A stretch of 64,000 bases of DNA from Desulfobacterales bacterium (GCA_016209225.1 JACQWO010000027.1:1-64000); one strand, 5' to 3'. Shown: positions 1 through 9,754, numbered from the stretch's first letter. The notes: generated by a model from the sequence alone, not told the origin. Numbers and translations: made by a program.

Positions 1-1326
1 GGATTGAGACAGGCAGAAATGGCCGACATGAGAATCAAAGAAAGTAAGCAAAGCAGGCTAACGGGAATTCCTCTGGCGATAAAGGACAATATGTGTATAA
101 AAGGGATAAAGACTACCTGTGGTTCAAAGATACTGGAAAATTACATACCCCCATATAATGGGTCTGTAATCGAGAGATTAAACGAACACCTGCCGGTTTT
201 TATTGGCAAGACCAATATGGATGAGTTTGCTATGGGGTCGTCTACTGAAACATCTCATTTTGGTGTAACCCGCAATCCCTGGGATACAGAAAGAATCCCC
301 GGAGGGTCCAGCGGTGGTTCTGCAAGTGCAGTTGCTGCAGATGAGTGTATTGCAGCCCTGGGGTCTGATACTGGAGGGTCCATCAGGCAGCCGGCGGCAT
401 GCTGTGGCATAGTTGGTCTAAAGCCGACTTACGGGCGGGGCTCACGTTTTGGCCTGGTGGCATTTGCCTCTTCCCTGGACCAGATTGGTCCTATGACAAA
501 GGATGTCAGAGACTGTAGTATCCTGTTATCCGTTATAAGTGGCCATGATAAATTGGATTCCACCTCTATAGACCTTGAAGTGTCTGATTATGAAAAGAGT
601 CTTGGGAGGGATATAAAGGGGTTAAAGATAGGAATCCCCAAGGAGTATTTTATAGAAGGGATTGCCCCGGATGTAGACAAGTCTTTATGGAGTGCGGTAA
701 AAGAGATGGAGAAGTTGGGGGCAACTTGCAAAGAGGTCTCCTTGCCCCATAGTGAGCAAGCAGTAGCGGTCTATTATCTAATTGCACCGGCAGAGGCTAG
801 TTCTAACCTGGCTCGTTATGACGGCGTAAAATACGGACATAGAGCTTCTGGGACTAATGGATTAATGGAGATGTATACACAGACCAGATCTGAAGGGTTT
901 GGACAAGAGGTTAAGCGGAGGATCATGCTCGGCACCTATGCCCTTTCCGCAGGGTACTACGATGCCTATTATAAAAAGGCGTCGCAGGTGAGAACCCTTA
1001 TAAAAAGAGACTTTGACGAAGTCTTCAAGGAATGCGATGTGCTGCTCACCCCCACCGCTCCGACCCCTGCCTTCAAGATTGGAGAAAAGACAGATGATCC
1101 CTTGCAGATGTACCTTTCCGACATATTTACAATACCGGCAAATCTCGCTGGAATTCCCGGCATATCCATCCCCTGTGGTTTTAGCAGAGAAGGATTGCCT
1201 ATAGGGTTACAGTTTTTGGGAAGACATTTTGATGAAGGGAGACTTCTGCAGGTGGCATATGCATTCGAACAGCATACTGACTATCATCTAAAAAAACCGG
1301 TTATCAAGCCTGCGAACAAAAGATAA
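1..1326 (+). CDS. gatA: Asp-tRNA(Asn)/Glu-tRNA(Gln) amidotransferase subunit A, 5' end outside window
   Basis: GatA is the amidase subunit of GatCAB, which converts mischarged Glu-tRNA(Gln) or Asp-tRNA(Asn) into the correct amide form in the cytoplasm. The amidase-signature Ser-cisSer-Lys triad is visible: Lys in [10 protein letters not shown] (about residue 27 of the visible part), the Gly/Ser-rich GGSSGGS loop near residue 100, and the nucleophile region TGGSIRQPA near residue 125. About 440 residues are present against roughly 485 in the family, and the frame is open to base 1, so about 45 N-terminal residues lie to the left. The TTG at position 4 is not the true start. The C-terminus is complete. 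Having GatCAB fits an organism that makes Gln- or Asn-tRNA indirectly, which matters because a gltX pseudogene lies at 14.9-16.1 kb. Confidence 0.97.
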   Translation, partial: GLRQAEMADMRIKESKQSRLTGIPLAIKDNMCIKGIKTTCGSKILENYIPPYNGSVIERLNEHLPVFIGKTNMDEFAMGSSTETSHFGVTRNPWDTERIPGGSSGGSASAVAADECIAALGSDTGGSIRQPAACCGIVGLKPTYGRGSRFGLVAFASSLDQIGPMTKDVRDCSILLSVISGHDKLDSTSIDLEVSDYEKSLGRDIKGLKIGIPKEYFIEGIAPDVDKSLWSAVKEMEKLGATCKEVSLPHSEQAVAVYYLIAPAEASSNLARYDGVKYGHRASGTNGLMEMYTQTRSEGFGQEVKRRIMLGTYALSAGYYDAYYKKASQVRTLIKRDFDEVFKECDVLLTPTAPTPAFKIGEKTDDPLQMYLSDIFTIPANLAGIPGISIPCGFSREGLPIGLQFLGRHFDEGRLLQVAYAFEQHTDYHLKKPVIKPANKR

Positions 1327-1480
1327 AGACCCAGGTCAAAAAATTAATGCTGAAGCGAAAATGGGTAATTTTTCAAAGCTCTCAGTCTAGCCATGAAGCA
1401 ATATTAGTAAAATCGGGGCATTTGTCAAGAGGAAAGATTTCTGTGTCAGAAGCAAGTAAACTGTCCGGTTTACAACGCAC

Positions 1481-1590
1481 CAATGGAGGTGATGTATGAG
1501 ACGGACAGAGCATATTACAGGAGATATTTCGACTCCAAATTTACCATTTCTCCGAGGACAGAAAATAGGACAATTCTATTTGTTGATAAC
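1481..1590 (+). pseudogene. Internally deleted remnant of an ISNCY-type transposase 5' end
   Basis: This stretch matches the start of the ORF at 56860: a GGAGGTGA ribosome site, ATGAGACGGACAGAG (start at 1496) and ACAGGAGAT. It then jumps to a GGACAATTCTATTTGTT segment (about 1568-1584), which in the second copy lies near the end of the 65-codon ORF. The middle is missing. It encodes no plausible protein. Two copies sharing both ends suggest a small non-autonomous derivative rather than two independent truncations. Confidence 0.6.
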
Positions 1591-1615
1591 AGGGTGTAAA
1601 AACTGAGGTGACCCA

Positions 1616-1800
1616 GCAATTCAGACACTGGACTTTAGACACCAGACTTTTATATATAGGAGATTAACCCTTTGGGGTATTCTTAAACCTTCTTGAGCTT
1701 TTGCCTATAATTCTTCATGTCTATTGGTGTCTAAGTATCCCAATTCCTTCTCTTCCCCCAAGTCTGATGTCTATGATCTGCTGTCTGAATCACAGATTTT
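1616..1800 (+). repeat. Dispersed intergenic repeat, family C copy 1
   Basis: The left part (GCAATTCAGACACTGGA) and right part (CCCAATTCCTTCTCTTCC through CTGTCTGAATCACAGAT) match the reverse complement of 31682-31790 almost base for base. This copy carries about 75 extra bases in the middle. Both ends contain TCAGACA/TGTCTGA words, so the unit is partly palindromic. The rest of the 1327-1881 gap holds only the ISNCY remnant and no gene. Confidence 0.75.
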
Positions 1801-1881
1801 GTATTGACAACAGGGGTGTCCCGGGATAGGATAAACAATTAATGGATTGTCGTTATACCTAATAGTTCAGAGGAGGATTCG

Positions 1882-3512
1882 ATGAGTAGTCAAACTGAGG
1901 AGAACAGAAGGAAGAAAATCAAGGAGGCATACCGGGAGGCGGCAACAAACTTTACTACAGACTCGGGTATTCCGGTAAAGAACGTGTATACCCCTGAGGA
2001 TGTCTCAGGTATTGATTTTGATAAGGATATAGGTCTTCCTGGACAGTATCCTTTTACAAGGGGACATCATCCAATGATGTACAGGGGTAAGCTATGGAAT
2101 ATTCGGGAGATTGCGGGACTTTCCACACCGGAAAGGTTCAATGAGAGATGCAAATTTCTGGTGGAACAGGGGGTCAGTGCCCTTGATTGGGAGTTGGATG
2201 GCCCCACCCTGTATGGAATTGAACCTGATCAACCTATGGCTGAAGGACAGTTGGGGGTCTGCGGTGTTGCCCTGCACACATTCAGGGATGTGGAGATATT
2301 GAGCGAAGGACTGCCGTTAGATGAGCTGAGTCTGTCTTCTGACGCCTTCTATCCTGATGTATGGCAATCTTATATATTGACTGCAAAGAAAAGGGGCTAT
2401 GATATAAGCAAGCTTAGAGGAATAGGAGGTGCGATATTCTATTACGGGCCATCAGTATTTCCGAGCCGTATGGATTGGCTTGTCCATAAAGGAGGTTTTT
2501 CTACCCTGGGAAGATGGGGGAACGATTTCTGTGAGTATGCGTATAGAAACCTCCCGAAATGGAACATCTGGTTTACCAGCTCTTATGACATACAGGAGGC
2601 CGGTGGAAATGCCATACATGAGATAGCGTTTACCATTGCCATTCGTAACGAATTGATACGAGAAATGCTAAGAAGGGGCTTGGATATAGATACCATTGGC
2701 AGCAGATTGAGCCCTGTCCTGGGCGCGAACAGGGATTTCTTTGAGGAGATAGCGAAACTCAGGGCTGCAAGGAGGATATGGGCCAGAACCATGAAGGAAG
2801 AATTCGGAGCCACAGACCCAAAGGCTATGTGTTTGAGGTTCCATGTAGATGTATCAGGGTCTAATTTCACCCGTCAGCAGCCCTTGGTTAATATTGCGAG
2901 GGGGGCTCTAGGAACCCTGGCTGCTGTTCTTGGCGGCAGTATGGGCATCCAGACCCCTTCATTCGATGAAGGATGGGCTACACCTACGGAAGAGGCAGTT
3001 AGGCTTGCCATCAGAACCCAGCAGGTTATTCGTTATGAATCAGGCTTACAAGTGAATTAGAAGAAAAGATAGAGTCTATGGTTCATCAAATCGAACAGAT
3101 GGGTGGGTGGCTGAAAGTCCTGGAGAAGGGCTGGGTTCATGGACAGCTTAAAGAAGGGCTTCTGGAGATTCAGAGAAAGGTAGAAAGCGGAGAGAGGACG
3201 GTAATAGGCGTAAATAGTTTTCAGATACCCCCTGAAGAGGATTTTAAACCAGAGGTCTATGCCCCTGATACTTCAGATGTGGGAGAGTACTTAGATGAAT
3301 ATAAAAAATTTAAGGAGAGAAGGGGCTATAAGAACCTGCGAGAAAAGATTAAAGGCATGCAAAAAGCAGCTTCTGATCCAGGGACAAACCTTGTTCCTTA
3401 TGTCTATGATGCTTTAGAGGCTGATGCAACCTTCCCGGAAATAATAGGTGTTATGAGGATGAACGACGGGTTTGAATACGATTGGGCTGGAGAACGGGAT
3501 TTCCCTTTTTAA
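1882..3512 (+). pseudogene. Acyl-CoA mutase large (catalytic) subunit, methylmalonyl-CoA mutase family, frame-broken
   Basis: This is the TIM-barrel subunit of a B12-dependent carbon-skeleton mutase (methylmalonyl-, isobutyryl- or related acyl-CoA; substrate not assigned). The first frame, 1882-3060, gives 392 residues with typical blocks such as PFTRGHHPMMY and FHVDVSGSNFTRQQP, ending in VIRYESG followed by three aberrant residues. The second frame resumes at about 3040 with TSELEEKIES and the conserved MVHQIEQMGG, running to 3512. The expected linker between YESG and the ELEEKIE helix (about 15 residues, usually containing DPLGGSYY) is missing, so a short deletion plus frameshift joins the halves. 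The start has a good site (GAGGAGGATTCG). The cobalamin subunit is separate at 3701. Either a pseudogene or a sequencing/assembly error. Confidence 0.8.
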
Positions 3513-3517
3513 AGATT

Positions 3518-3643
3518 GACGGCTTCGTAAAAAGTCCATCTGCTGCGTTGCGCTGCATCCCTCGTTGTTGCAGCGTAACTACAAGTACGCTTCACTCCTC
3601 GTGATTTGCGCGCCTTGCATCTGGAGCTTTTTACTGTGCCGTC
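3518..3643 (+). repeat. MITE-like palindromic repeat, family B copy 1
   Basis: A 126-bp unit with imperfect inverted ends, GACGGCTTCGTAAAAAGTCC on the left and GCTTTTTACTGTGCCGTC on the right. A second copy in opposite orientation is at 41098-41222. It begins five bases after the stop of the mutase frame, inside the mutase gene pair, and could fold into a long hairpin in the transcript. Confidence 0.85.
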
Positions 3644-3700
3644 TGATTTTTGACTTTTTATGAGTCTATCAAAGATTGATTCAGGAGGGGTTCTATTACA

Positions 3701-4090
3701 ATGAAGCTAAAAGTAGTTACAGGGAAAATAGGTTTAGATGATCACTATAGAGGGATTCTGTCTGTCAATAAAGCGCTTACAGATGCTGGTATGGAGGTAG
3801 TATACCTGGGTACCGGTCAGAGGGTTGAGAGCATGGTAGAGGCTGCCTTACAGGAAGATGCAGATGTGGTAGGGCTTAGTTTCTTGTGCGGTGGACATCT
3901 CCAGATCATGCAGAGGTTTATGAACAGGATGAAAGAACGGGGGCTGGATAGCGTTCTGGTTGTAGTCGGGGGGGTTATACCTGATCAGGATATACCAAAA
4001 CTAATAAACGACATAGGGGTCTCCCATGTGTTTTTACCAGGGACACCACTTAAGAATATAGTGGACTTTTTACAAAGCCATCAAGCCTAA
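3701..4090 (+). CDS. Cobalamin-binding small subunit of acyl-CoA mutase
   Basis: A 129-residue B12-binding domain of the methylmalonyl-CoA mutase C-terminal type. The DxHxxG signature that supplies the lower-axial histidine is present as DDHYRG near residue 14. Later blocks SFLCGG (around 67) and VVVGGVIPDQD (around 87-97) match the cofactor-loop regions of the Rossmann-like fold. It would bind adenosylcobalamin and pair with the barrel subunit encoded just upstream, giving the split two-subunit architecture known for several anaerobes and archaea. The start follows AGGAGGGG with a normal gap. The partner gene is frame-broken, so function in this strain is uncertain. Confidence 0.93.
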   Translation: MKLKVVTGKIGLDDHYRGILSVNKALTDAGMEVVYLGTGQRVESMVEAALQEDADVVGLSFLCGGHLQIMQRFMNRMKERGLDSVLVVVGGVIPDQDIPKLINDIGVSHVFLPGTPLKNIVDFLQSHQA

Positions 4091-4110
4091 CCTAAGAGGG
4101 ATAAAAATAG

Positions 4111-4149
4111 AAAAACCCAGGTGTCATAGACTATACAACCTGGGTTTTT
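4111..4149. terminator. Bidirectional intrinsic terminator
   Basis: A perfect 12-bp stem, AAAAACCCAGGT paired with ACCTGGGTTTTT, with a 15-base loop and A/T tracts on both sides. It sits between two convergent genes, the B12 subunit (+) and the TPR protein (-), where a two-way terminator is expected. Confidence 0.9.
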
Positions 4150-4173
4150 CTCATAAAAATATTTTATGGTTAT

Positions 4174-4935
4174 TTACTTAAGAGCCTTCAATGCCTCACC
4201 GTATGCACCCATAAGTTGCTTTGCCACTGCCTTATCCCTTCTTGACTCAGGTTCAAGACCTTTAGAAGGTTCAGATTCTATAACGAACTGCAGGTGAACC
4301 AGCGCCTTCTGTGCGGCTTCTTTGACGTCATTCACAAGGAGCATTGCCTTGATCCTGTGGATCATAAGGTTATCAGGGGCGACTTCCATAGCCTCATCGA
4401 TATACTTGTAAGAAGCAACCTTATCACCCCCCATGAACGGAGGCAACAACCCTTTCAGGTAGCCCATAACCAGGGGAGGCATCCCGCCAAAGTATTTTTT
4501 ATCGATTTTATAAGCCTTTTCACCATAAGAGAGGGCTGTTTTAATGTCCTTAGCAGCAGCAGCAGAATATGCCTTCCAGAAATTTGCGCCAGCGCTGTTG
4601 GGGGCAAACTTCAACCATGCATCGGTTACCTCGCCGGCCAATCCCAGGTATTCATATGACTCTGCCTCTGTATCTGGGTTGCTTCCCAGGTCCATGGCAA
4701 GGTATATGGTAAGCCTAGATAACATCTCATATGCCGCCACGTTTTTGGGCTCTTTCTCAACGATTTTCTGTAGCAACTCGATACCTTCCTTTGCCTTTTC
4801 AATATTAGCCCTTTGATCAAAAAGCTTTTGGGCATCATCCATTTGACCAGCGCTGGATACAGCCGGCATCGAAAACAGCATTGTTACACCGACCACCAAT
4901 GCGGTAATCAAGAGAAATAAATTGAATCTTTTCAT
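4174..4935 (-). CDS. Exported TPR-repeat protein, possibly TatT-like
   Basis: A 253-residue protein with a clear Sec signal peptide (MKR, hydrophobic stretch 6-24, cleavage probably after SSA near residue 29). The mature part is helical with TPR-like units, for example at 36-70 (KLFDQR...VEKEPKNVAAYEML) and 185-220. An LGLAGEVTDAW block followed by a K-rich acidic region resembles the periplasmic TPR proteins of TRAP transporter clusters (TatT family), but no TRAP gene is nearby, so that name is tentative. It is monocistronic, ends at a shared terminator, and is preceded by a good site (GGAGGGTGATATG). The 4936-5220 upstream gap is AT-rich and holds no gene I can see. Confidence 0.8.
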   Translation of the reverse strand: MKRFNLFLLITALVVGVTMLFSMPAVSSAGQMDDAQKLFDQRANIEKAKEGIELLQKIVEKEPKNVAAYEMLSRLTIYLAMDLGSNPDTEAESYEYLGLAGEVTDAWLKFAPNSAGANFWKAYSAAAAKDIKTALSYGEKAYKIDKKYFGGMPPLVMGYLKGLLPPFMGGDKVASYKYIDEAMEVAPDNLMIHRIKAMLLVNDVKEAAQKALVHLQFVIESEPSKGLEPESRRDKAVAKQLMGAYGEALKALK

Positions 4936-5220
4936 ATCACCCTCCTGTGAGTAAGAGAAAAAATTAAGAATTGACTCTCCCGTGAAGCCTAAACAATTTT
5001 TATTGTTTTCGGTTGTTCACCCCCTCTCTAGTGTATTTATTGTCTTCAATCACCCCCCCTTATTACATTTATAGTCCTTTTTCTCCGGAGTATTAGTATG
5101 GGTATTTATATAATCTCACTTAATATCTGTCAAGTATTTTTAATAATTATTTTGCGTTATGGCCAATGAGACTTTTTTGAGTCTGAAAGTATTTGATTTT
5201 TTGATCAACTTAATGTATAC

Positions 5221-5345
5221 GTAACTACTCAGGTACAAAGTGGCAAAGGCACATAGGCACAAAGCAGAGCAGGGGCGTTGCGTTGTTTTTTTTCCTACTT
5301 TGTGCCTATGGTGCTCTGTGCCTTTGTGCCTACCTGAATAGTTAC
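5221..5345 (+). repeat. MITE-like repeat, family A copy 1
   Basis: A 125-bp unit beginning GTAACTACTCAGGTACAAAG and ending GTGCCTACCTGAATAGTTAC. The outer 14 bases form an imperfect terminal inverted repeat. The interior is a run of GGCACA/TGTGCC words on both arms, so the whole unit is a quasi-palindrome. Other copies are at 6641-6761 (opposite orientation) and 47592-47771 (same orientation). Confidence 0.9.
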
Positions 5346-5405
5346 ATATATATACATGATTCATTGTCATCTGGGCAGTTGGCTATCTGTTATAGGAGGT
5401 TACCA

Positions 5406-6644
5406 TTGAACAGAAGGGTAGTCATAACGGGCATGGGGGCAATAACCCCCTTGGGTATAGGGTTAGATAGGAACTGGGAAAAGATATGTAATGGGGAATC
5501 GGGGATAGGCAGAATCACTAACTTTGATCCATCGCCCTTTCCATCTCAGATAGCGGGGGAAGTCCATGATTTTGATCCCCTGGACCTTATCAATGCCAAG
5601 TTTGCAAAGAGGATGGACACCTTTATTCAATATGCCGTGGCCACCGCTATGATGGCGGTAGAGGATTCGGGTCTGAAAATAGGAGGCTCCAACGCCGATA
5701 GAATGGGGGTATTTATCGGTACTACATGGGGTGGCATTCCGGTATATGAAAGAGGGTTAAAAACCTTGGAAGAGAAAGGATACAAGAAGGTTTCCCCTTT
5801 CCTTCTTCCTTCCGCTATTCCCAATCTTGCAGCAAGCCAGGTAGCCATTCACCTGAAAGCAACGGGCCCCAATGCCTGTTCAGCAGATGCATGCGCTGCA
5901 GGGGCACACTCCATAGGCGGTGCATTCAGGATAATCCAGCGGGGTGATGCCGATGTGATGATCGCTGGGGGCAGCGAAGCCCTTACTACTCCTCTTATCT
6001 TAGGCGCCCTTTGTAATATAAACGCCCTTTCCTGTCGAAACAAGGAACCAGAGAAGGCAAGTAGACCTTTTGATAGAGATCGGGACGGGTTTGTCCTGAG
6101 TGAGGGGGCCGGGCTTCTGGTTTTGGAGGAATTAAACCATGCTCTGTCACGCAATGCCAGAATTTATGCAGAAATTGGGGGCTATGGAATGACATCCGAT
6201 GCCTACCATATAGTGAGCCCTCATCCAGATGGAATAGAGGCTGCCAGATGCATGCAAATAGCCCTTGATGATGCAGGGGTTCATCCGGAAGATGTGGATT
6301 ATATAAATGCCCATGGTACATCAACCGTCTATAATGACAGATCAGAAACACTGGCGATAAAGAAGGTATTTGGAGAACATGCCTACAAACTTGTGATTAG
6401 TTCCAATAAATCTATGATAGGACATTTGATGGGTGCAGCAGGGGGGATTGAGGCAGTCTTTACCGTATTAACCATTTGCAACAGAACAGTTCCGCCAACT
6501 ATAAATTATGAGAATCCAGACCCAGATTGTGATCTTAACTATGTTCCTAATGTTGCTAAGAAGAGAGAAGTACGGGCAGCTCTGTCTAATTCATTTGGAT
6601 TTGGTGGAGTCAATGGGAGTATTCTTTTTAAAAAATATATGTAA
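5406..6644 (+). CDS. FabF-type beta-ketoacyl-ACP synthase (stand-alone paralogue)
   Basis: A condensing enzyme of the KAS II family that extends acyl-ACP with malonyl-ACP. About 412 residues, normal length. The catalytic Cys lies in ADACAAGAH (about 163), the first His in NAHGTST (about 303), and the Lys/His pair in SNKSMIGHLMGAAGG (about 335-340). Start chosen at TTG 5406, directly behind AGGAGGTTACC; a longer frame reaches 5283 but runs through the family A repeat and lacks homology. It is a paralogue of fabF at 39376 but sits outside any fatty-acid operon. Inverted family A repeats bracket it, and the downstream repeat supplies its TAA stop (6642-6644). It may serve secondary lipid or ladder-type synthesis rather than bulk elongation; substrate unknown. 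Confidence 0.93.
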   Translation: MNRRVVITGMGAITPLGIGLDRNWEKICNGESGIGRITNFDPSPFPSQIAGEVHDFDPLDLINAKFAKRMDTFIQYAVATAMMAVEDSGLKIGGSNADRMGVFIGTTWGGIPVYERGLKTLEEKGYKKVSPFLLPSAIPNLAASQVAIHLKATGPNACSADACAAGAHSIGGAFRIIQRGDADVMIAGGSEALTTPLILGALCNINALSCRNKEPEKASRPFDRDRDGFVLSEGAGLLVLEELNHALSRNARIYAEIGGYGMTSDAYHIVSPHPDGIEAARCMQIALDDAGVHPEDVDYINAHGTSTVYNDRSETLAIKKVFGEHAYKLVISSNKSMIGHLMGAAGGIEAVFTVLTICNRTVPPTINYENPDPDCDLNYVPNVAKKREVRAALSNSFGFGGVNGSILFKKYM

Positions 6645-6761
6645 CTATTCAGGTAGGCACAGAGCACCAAAGGCACAAAGTAGGAAAAAAACAATGAAAC
6701 GACCCTGCTCCGCTCTGCTTTGTGCCTATGTGCCTTTGTCACTTTGTGCCTGAGTAGTTAC
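6641..6761 (-). repeat. MITE-like repeat, family A copy 2 (inverted)
   Basis: A 121-bp copy, inverted relative to copies 1 and 3. It starts GTAACTATTCAGGTAGGCAC and ends CACTTTGTGCCTGAGTAGTTAC-like. It fills the whole gap between two convergent genes: its second to fourth bases form the stop of the ketosynthase, and it ends two bases before the stop of the tal-pgi fusion. Its hairpin could act as a two-way terminator. Confidence 0.9.
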
Positions 6762-6762
6762 A

Positions 6763-9606
6763 TCATTTCAAACTCTCAGCCAGCAGCTTAAGCCCGTCCT
6801 CGATTTGGCTGCCCAAATGAATACGGATTGCGCGGCGTTCTTTGCTGTTTAGGGAGCGAAAATCGCCCAGTGCCTGCGCTCGCTGCAACGTAGCAAAGCC
6901 GTATTGCTGGCCCGGGATGGCAATGTCTTCTGCACAATCGGCAGTCAAGATTATAAAAACCCCTGTGTTCGGGCCGCCTTTGTGAAGTTGTCCTGTTGAG
7001 TGAAGATAGCGGGGGCCATATCCCAGTGTGGTAGCAACCTTTAAGTGGTTGCGAAGAGACAATCGTATGGATTGCAGGAAATTATGTCGTTCAGGTGTTC
7101 TCAGAAAATACGGAAGCAACGCGATATAGTCAGGGGGGGTCGCCAATCCCACAAAGGATCTGAGAAAATCTGCTACCGATTTACCCTTGATCTTATGGAA
7201 CCATTCGTAGATCGAATCGCAGTGGACAGAGATGCCGCTCTCCTCAAAGGCAGGGTGATCTTCGTTGAACTGACCCTTTTGCCTCTGCTCGTAAAGCAGG
7301 TCATTTGTATTCTGTTTACTCTCGGAAACGTTTGGTTCATCAAAGGGATTGACTTCCATGATATAGCCGGCGGTGGCAGTGGCAAGTTCCCAGCGGAAAA
7401 ACTCGCCCCCTAAATTCATCTTGTCCCTCACTTCTATACGAATAACAGGATGTTCCGCCTTTTCCAGGGCAAGTAACTTTTCTTCAGTATCTCCTTTATT
7501 TTCTTCTATTGCATGCATGTATACGAATACCCGGTCATTGCTATATACACTGGGGGAACCAAGGGGCTCACCCTCAACCGGCACAAGCCCCCCCCCTTTT
7601 TTTCCAGTGCTTTCAGCCAGCAACTGTTCGACCCAGTACCCGAATGTACGGATGGGTTCAGAAATTACAAAGGTCACCTTGTTGCGTCCCAACTGGTGTT
7701 GAATCCCCAGTATCGTCCCCAGTTGAATAGCTGGATTAACTGCAGCAGGCACATATGGGCCGCAGCTATACTGCATCTGCTTTGCCTGATCAAGAAACAA
7801 ATCGATGTCAATGCCCATCAGACCCATTGGTACTAACCCGAAATACGACAACGCCGAAAAGCGTCCTCCGATATCCTCCTGGTTTTCAAAGCATCTGCGA
7901 AAGCGCCTTTTTTGAGCTTCAGCCACCAGGGGTGTTGCAGGGTCTGTAATAGCTATAAAATGGTGGCCTGGTTCCCCTTTGACCTGGTTTTTCACAAGTT
8001 CATAAAAATAGTTGTAAAAACTCAGTGTCTCGCCCGTGGTACCAGACTTGCTGGCAACGACAAAGAGGGTTTTTTCTAAATCAACCTGGGAAACTACACC
8101 CTTTACTGCAGCAGGGTCGGTATTGTCTAAGACAGTCAATTGAGGCCGGCCCTTACCGGAACCAAAGGTCTCCCGGCAGACCTCAGGACAAAGGCTGCTT
8201 CCACCCATGCCGAGAAGCACCAGATGGAGGAATCCGGCGCCCTTTATCTCGGAGGCGAACTCTTTTATTTCGGCTCCCTTTTCACGAAAGACTCCGATGC
8301 TCTTTAACCAGCCAAGACGATTTTTAATAGTTTCTTTATCTCCGGGTTCGGAGGGCCAGAGAAAAGGATCACCACCTGAGATTCGCTGAGAAAACTGGCG
8401 GCTTCTGAGGGAATCGAGGGCCGATTGAACAACCAACCTGGATTTACCCAATGCAAAAGTCTGACTGTTGTGATTTTTGCCAAGAAAATGCAGACGCTTT
8501 TCCGCAATAGTCGTCATGAGTTTGTCAAAGGGATCGATAAACTTTTGGACACCCTCATCAAGGAGCTGTTGAGTAATAAAGTCAGGATTCAGTCCCACTT
8601 TCCTGAGATTTTTCAAGACGTTTTGGGACTCATTCACATCCATTTCAACGGAATTTTTCACGATTATGCCATGATCGGCAAACGCCTCAATGGTTTCGTC
8701 AGGCATAGTATTCACCGTATGGGGACCAATGAGAGGCTCCACGTAACATACGTCTCTGTATAGGGGATTCTTGGTGCTGGTGCTGGCCCAGAGCAGACGT
8801 TGAACCCGGGCTCCTTTTCCCTCTAATTTCTTCCAGCGATCGCTGGCAAGAATCTGCTTAAAGCTCTGATATGCCAGCTTTGCATTTGCATTGGCAAACT
8901 TACCCAACAACTCATGGGGTTTGGGTTCCTCGCCTTCTCTGACTCCAGACCGTATCCGATGACCTAAGAGTTGATCAGTGAGGACATCGAGGCGGCTTAA
9001 AAAGAAACTGGCAACTGATGCAATGTTCTTCACAGGCTTACCCTCGGCTAGACGTCTCTCCAACGCCCTGATGTATGCTTCTGCTACAGCCTCGTAATTC
9101 TGGATTGAAAAGAGCAGGGTGACATTGATGTTGATCCCCTCATACAGCATCTCCTCAATGGCAGGAATGCCAGCGGGTGTCCCTGGAACTTTGATGAGCA
9201 GATTCGGACGATCTACAGTCTGGAAGAGGCGTCTACCCTCGACCTTAGTGCCCTCGGTATCGTGTGCCAGGTAAGGCGAAACCTCGAGGCTGATGAAACC
9301 ATCGATACCGTTCGACTCGTCGTAAACAGGCCGGAGCACATCGCAGGCTTCACGGATGTCGGTGACCACAAGCTGTTCATAAATTTCGTGGATTTGCAGC
9401 CCCTTATCCACTAGTTCCCTGATCTGGTCATCATAATCGTTGCTGCCGGAGATTGCGTTATTAAAGATTGCCGGATTAGATGTAACACCACGGAGACCAT
9501 GCTCATCAACCTGATGTTGCAATTCACCGCTCCTGATCATTCGACGGGTGAGGTTGTCCAGCCAGTAGCTCTGGCCACATTCAATGAGTTGTAGGAGAGG
9601 GTTCAT
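6763..9606 (-). CDS. Bifunctional transaldolase / glucose-6-phosphate isomerase
   Basis: A 947-residue fusion. Residues 1-370 are a TalB-type transaldolase: RGVTSNPAIFNNAI near 40, the Schiff-base lysine in LLIKVPGTPAG near 140, and STKNPLYRD near 275. Residues about 400-947 are a phosphoglucose isomerase with GMGGSSLCPEV near 480 and VASKSGTTGETL near 535. This arrangement is known as the Tal-Pgi fusion. It would link the non-oxidative pentose phosphate route to upper glycolysis, interconverting sedoheptulose-7-P, glyceraldehyde-3-P, erythrose-4-P and fructose-6-P, and then fructose-6-P with glucose-6-P. Transketolase follows upstream on the same strand at 9755-11776, so the two probably form one unit despite a 150-base gap. 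Confidence 0.96.
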   Translation of the reverse strand: MNPLLQLIECGQSYWLDNLTRRMIRSGELQHQVDEHGLRGVTSNPAIFNNAISGSNDYDDQIRELVDKGLQIHEIYEQLVVTDIREACDVLRPVYDESNGIDGFISLEVSPYLAHDTEGTKVEGRRLFQTVDRPNLLIKVPGTPAGIPAIEEMLYEGININVTLLFSIQNYEAVAEAYIRALERRLAEGKPVKNIASVASFFLSRLDVLTDQLLGHRIRSGVREGEEPKPHELLGKFANANAKLAYQSFKQILASDRWKKLEGKGARVQRLLWASTSTKNPLYRDVCYVEPLIGPHTVNTMPDETIEAFADHGIIVKNSVEMDVNESQNVLKNLRKVGLNPDFITQQLLDEGVQKFIDPFDKLMTTIAEKRLHFLGKNHNSQTFALGKSRLVVQSALDSLRSRQFSQRISGGDPFLWPSEPGDKETIKNRLGWLKSIGVFREKGAEIKEFASEIKGAGFLHLVLLGMGGSSLCPEVCRETFGSGKGRPQLTVLDNTDPAAVKGVVSQVDLEKTLFVVASKSGTTGETLSFYNYFYELVKNQVKGEPGHHFIAITDPATPLVAEAQKRRFRRCFENQEDIGGRFSALSYFGLVPMGLMGIDIDLFLDQAKQMQYSCGPYVPAAVNPAIQLGTILGIQHQLGRNKVTFVISEPIRTFGYWVEQLLAESTGKKGGGLVPVEGEPLGSPSVYSNDRVFVYMHAIEENKGDTEEKLLALEKAEHPVIRIEVRDKMNLGGEFFRWELATATAGYIMEVNPFDEPNVSESKQNTNDLLYEQRQKGQFNEDHPAFEESGISVHCDSIYEWFHKIKGKSVADFLRSFVGLATPPDYIALLPYFLRTPERHNFLQSIRLSLRNHLKVATTLGYGPRYLHSTGQLHKGGPNTGVFIILTADCAEDIAIPGQQYGFATLQRAQALGDFRSLNSKERRAIRIHLGSQIEDGLKLLAESLK

Positions 9607-9631
9607 TTTCGCTCCTTCTTTCCTATTAAAT

Positions 9632-9690
9632 CGTTCACAGTTGACCGTTCACTGTTCACCGTTAAACCGTGAACAGGGAACAGTTTTTAA
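9632..9690. repeat. Palindromic GTTCAC/GTGAAC repeat, family E copy 1
   Basis: Between transketolase and tal-pgi lies a cluster of GTTCAC, GTTGACCGTTCAC and CCGTTAAACCGTGAACAG words that can fold on itself. A related cluster, read as GTTCACGGTTTAACGGTCAAC, is at 29618-29664. Probably a REP-type element. Confidence 0.6.
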
Positions 9691-9754
9691 AAATGCCTGA
9701 AGCGAGTTATAAATGGGTTTAAAAACCTATGCCCTGAACGGAAAAGGGAATTTT

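Noticed and set aside
5283-5405. Extended N-terminus of the ketosynthase (41 extra codons)
   Set aside because: These codons run through the family A repeat and have no homology; TTG 5406 has a strong ribosome site and gives the normal family N-terminus.
7045-8763. Several plus-strand open frames of 60-120 codons
   Set aside because: They lie antisense within the tal-pgi gene and have no ribosome sites or recognisable domains; shadows of the coding strand.
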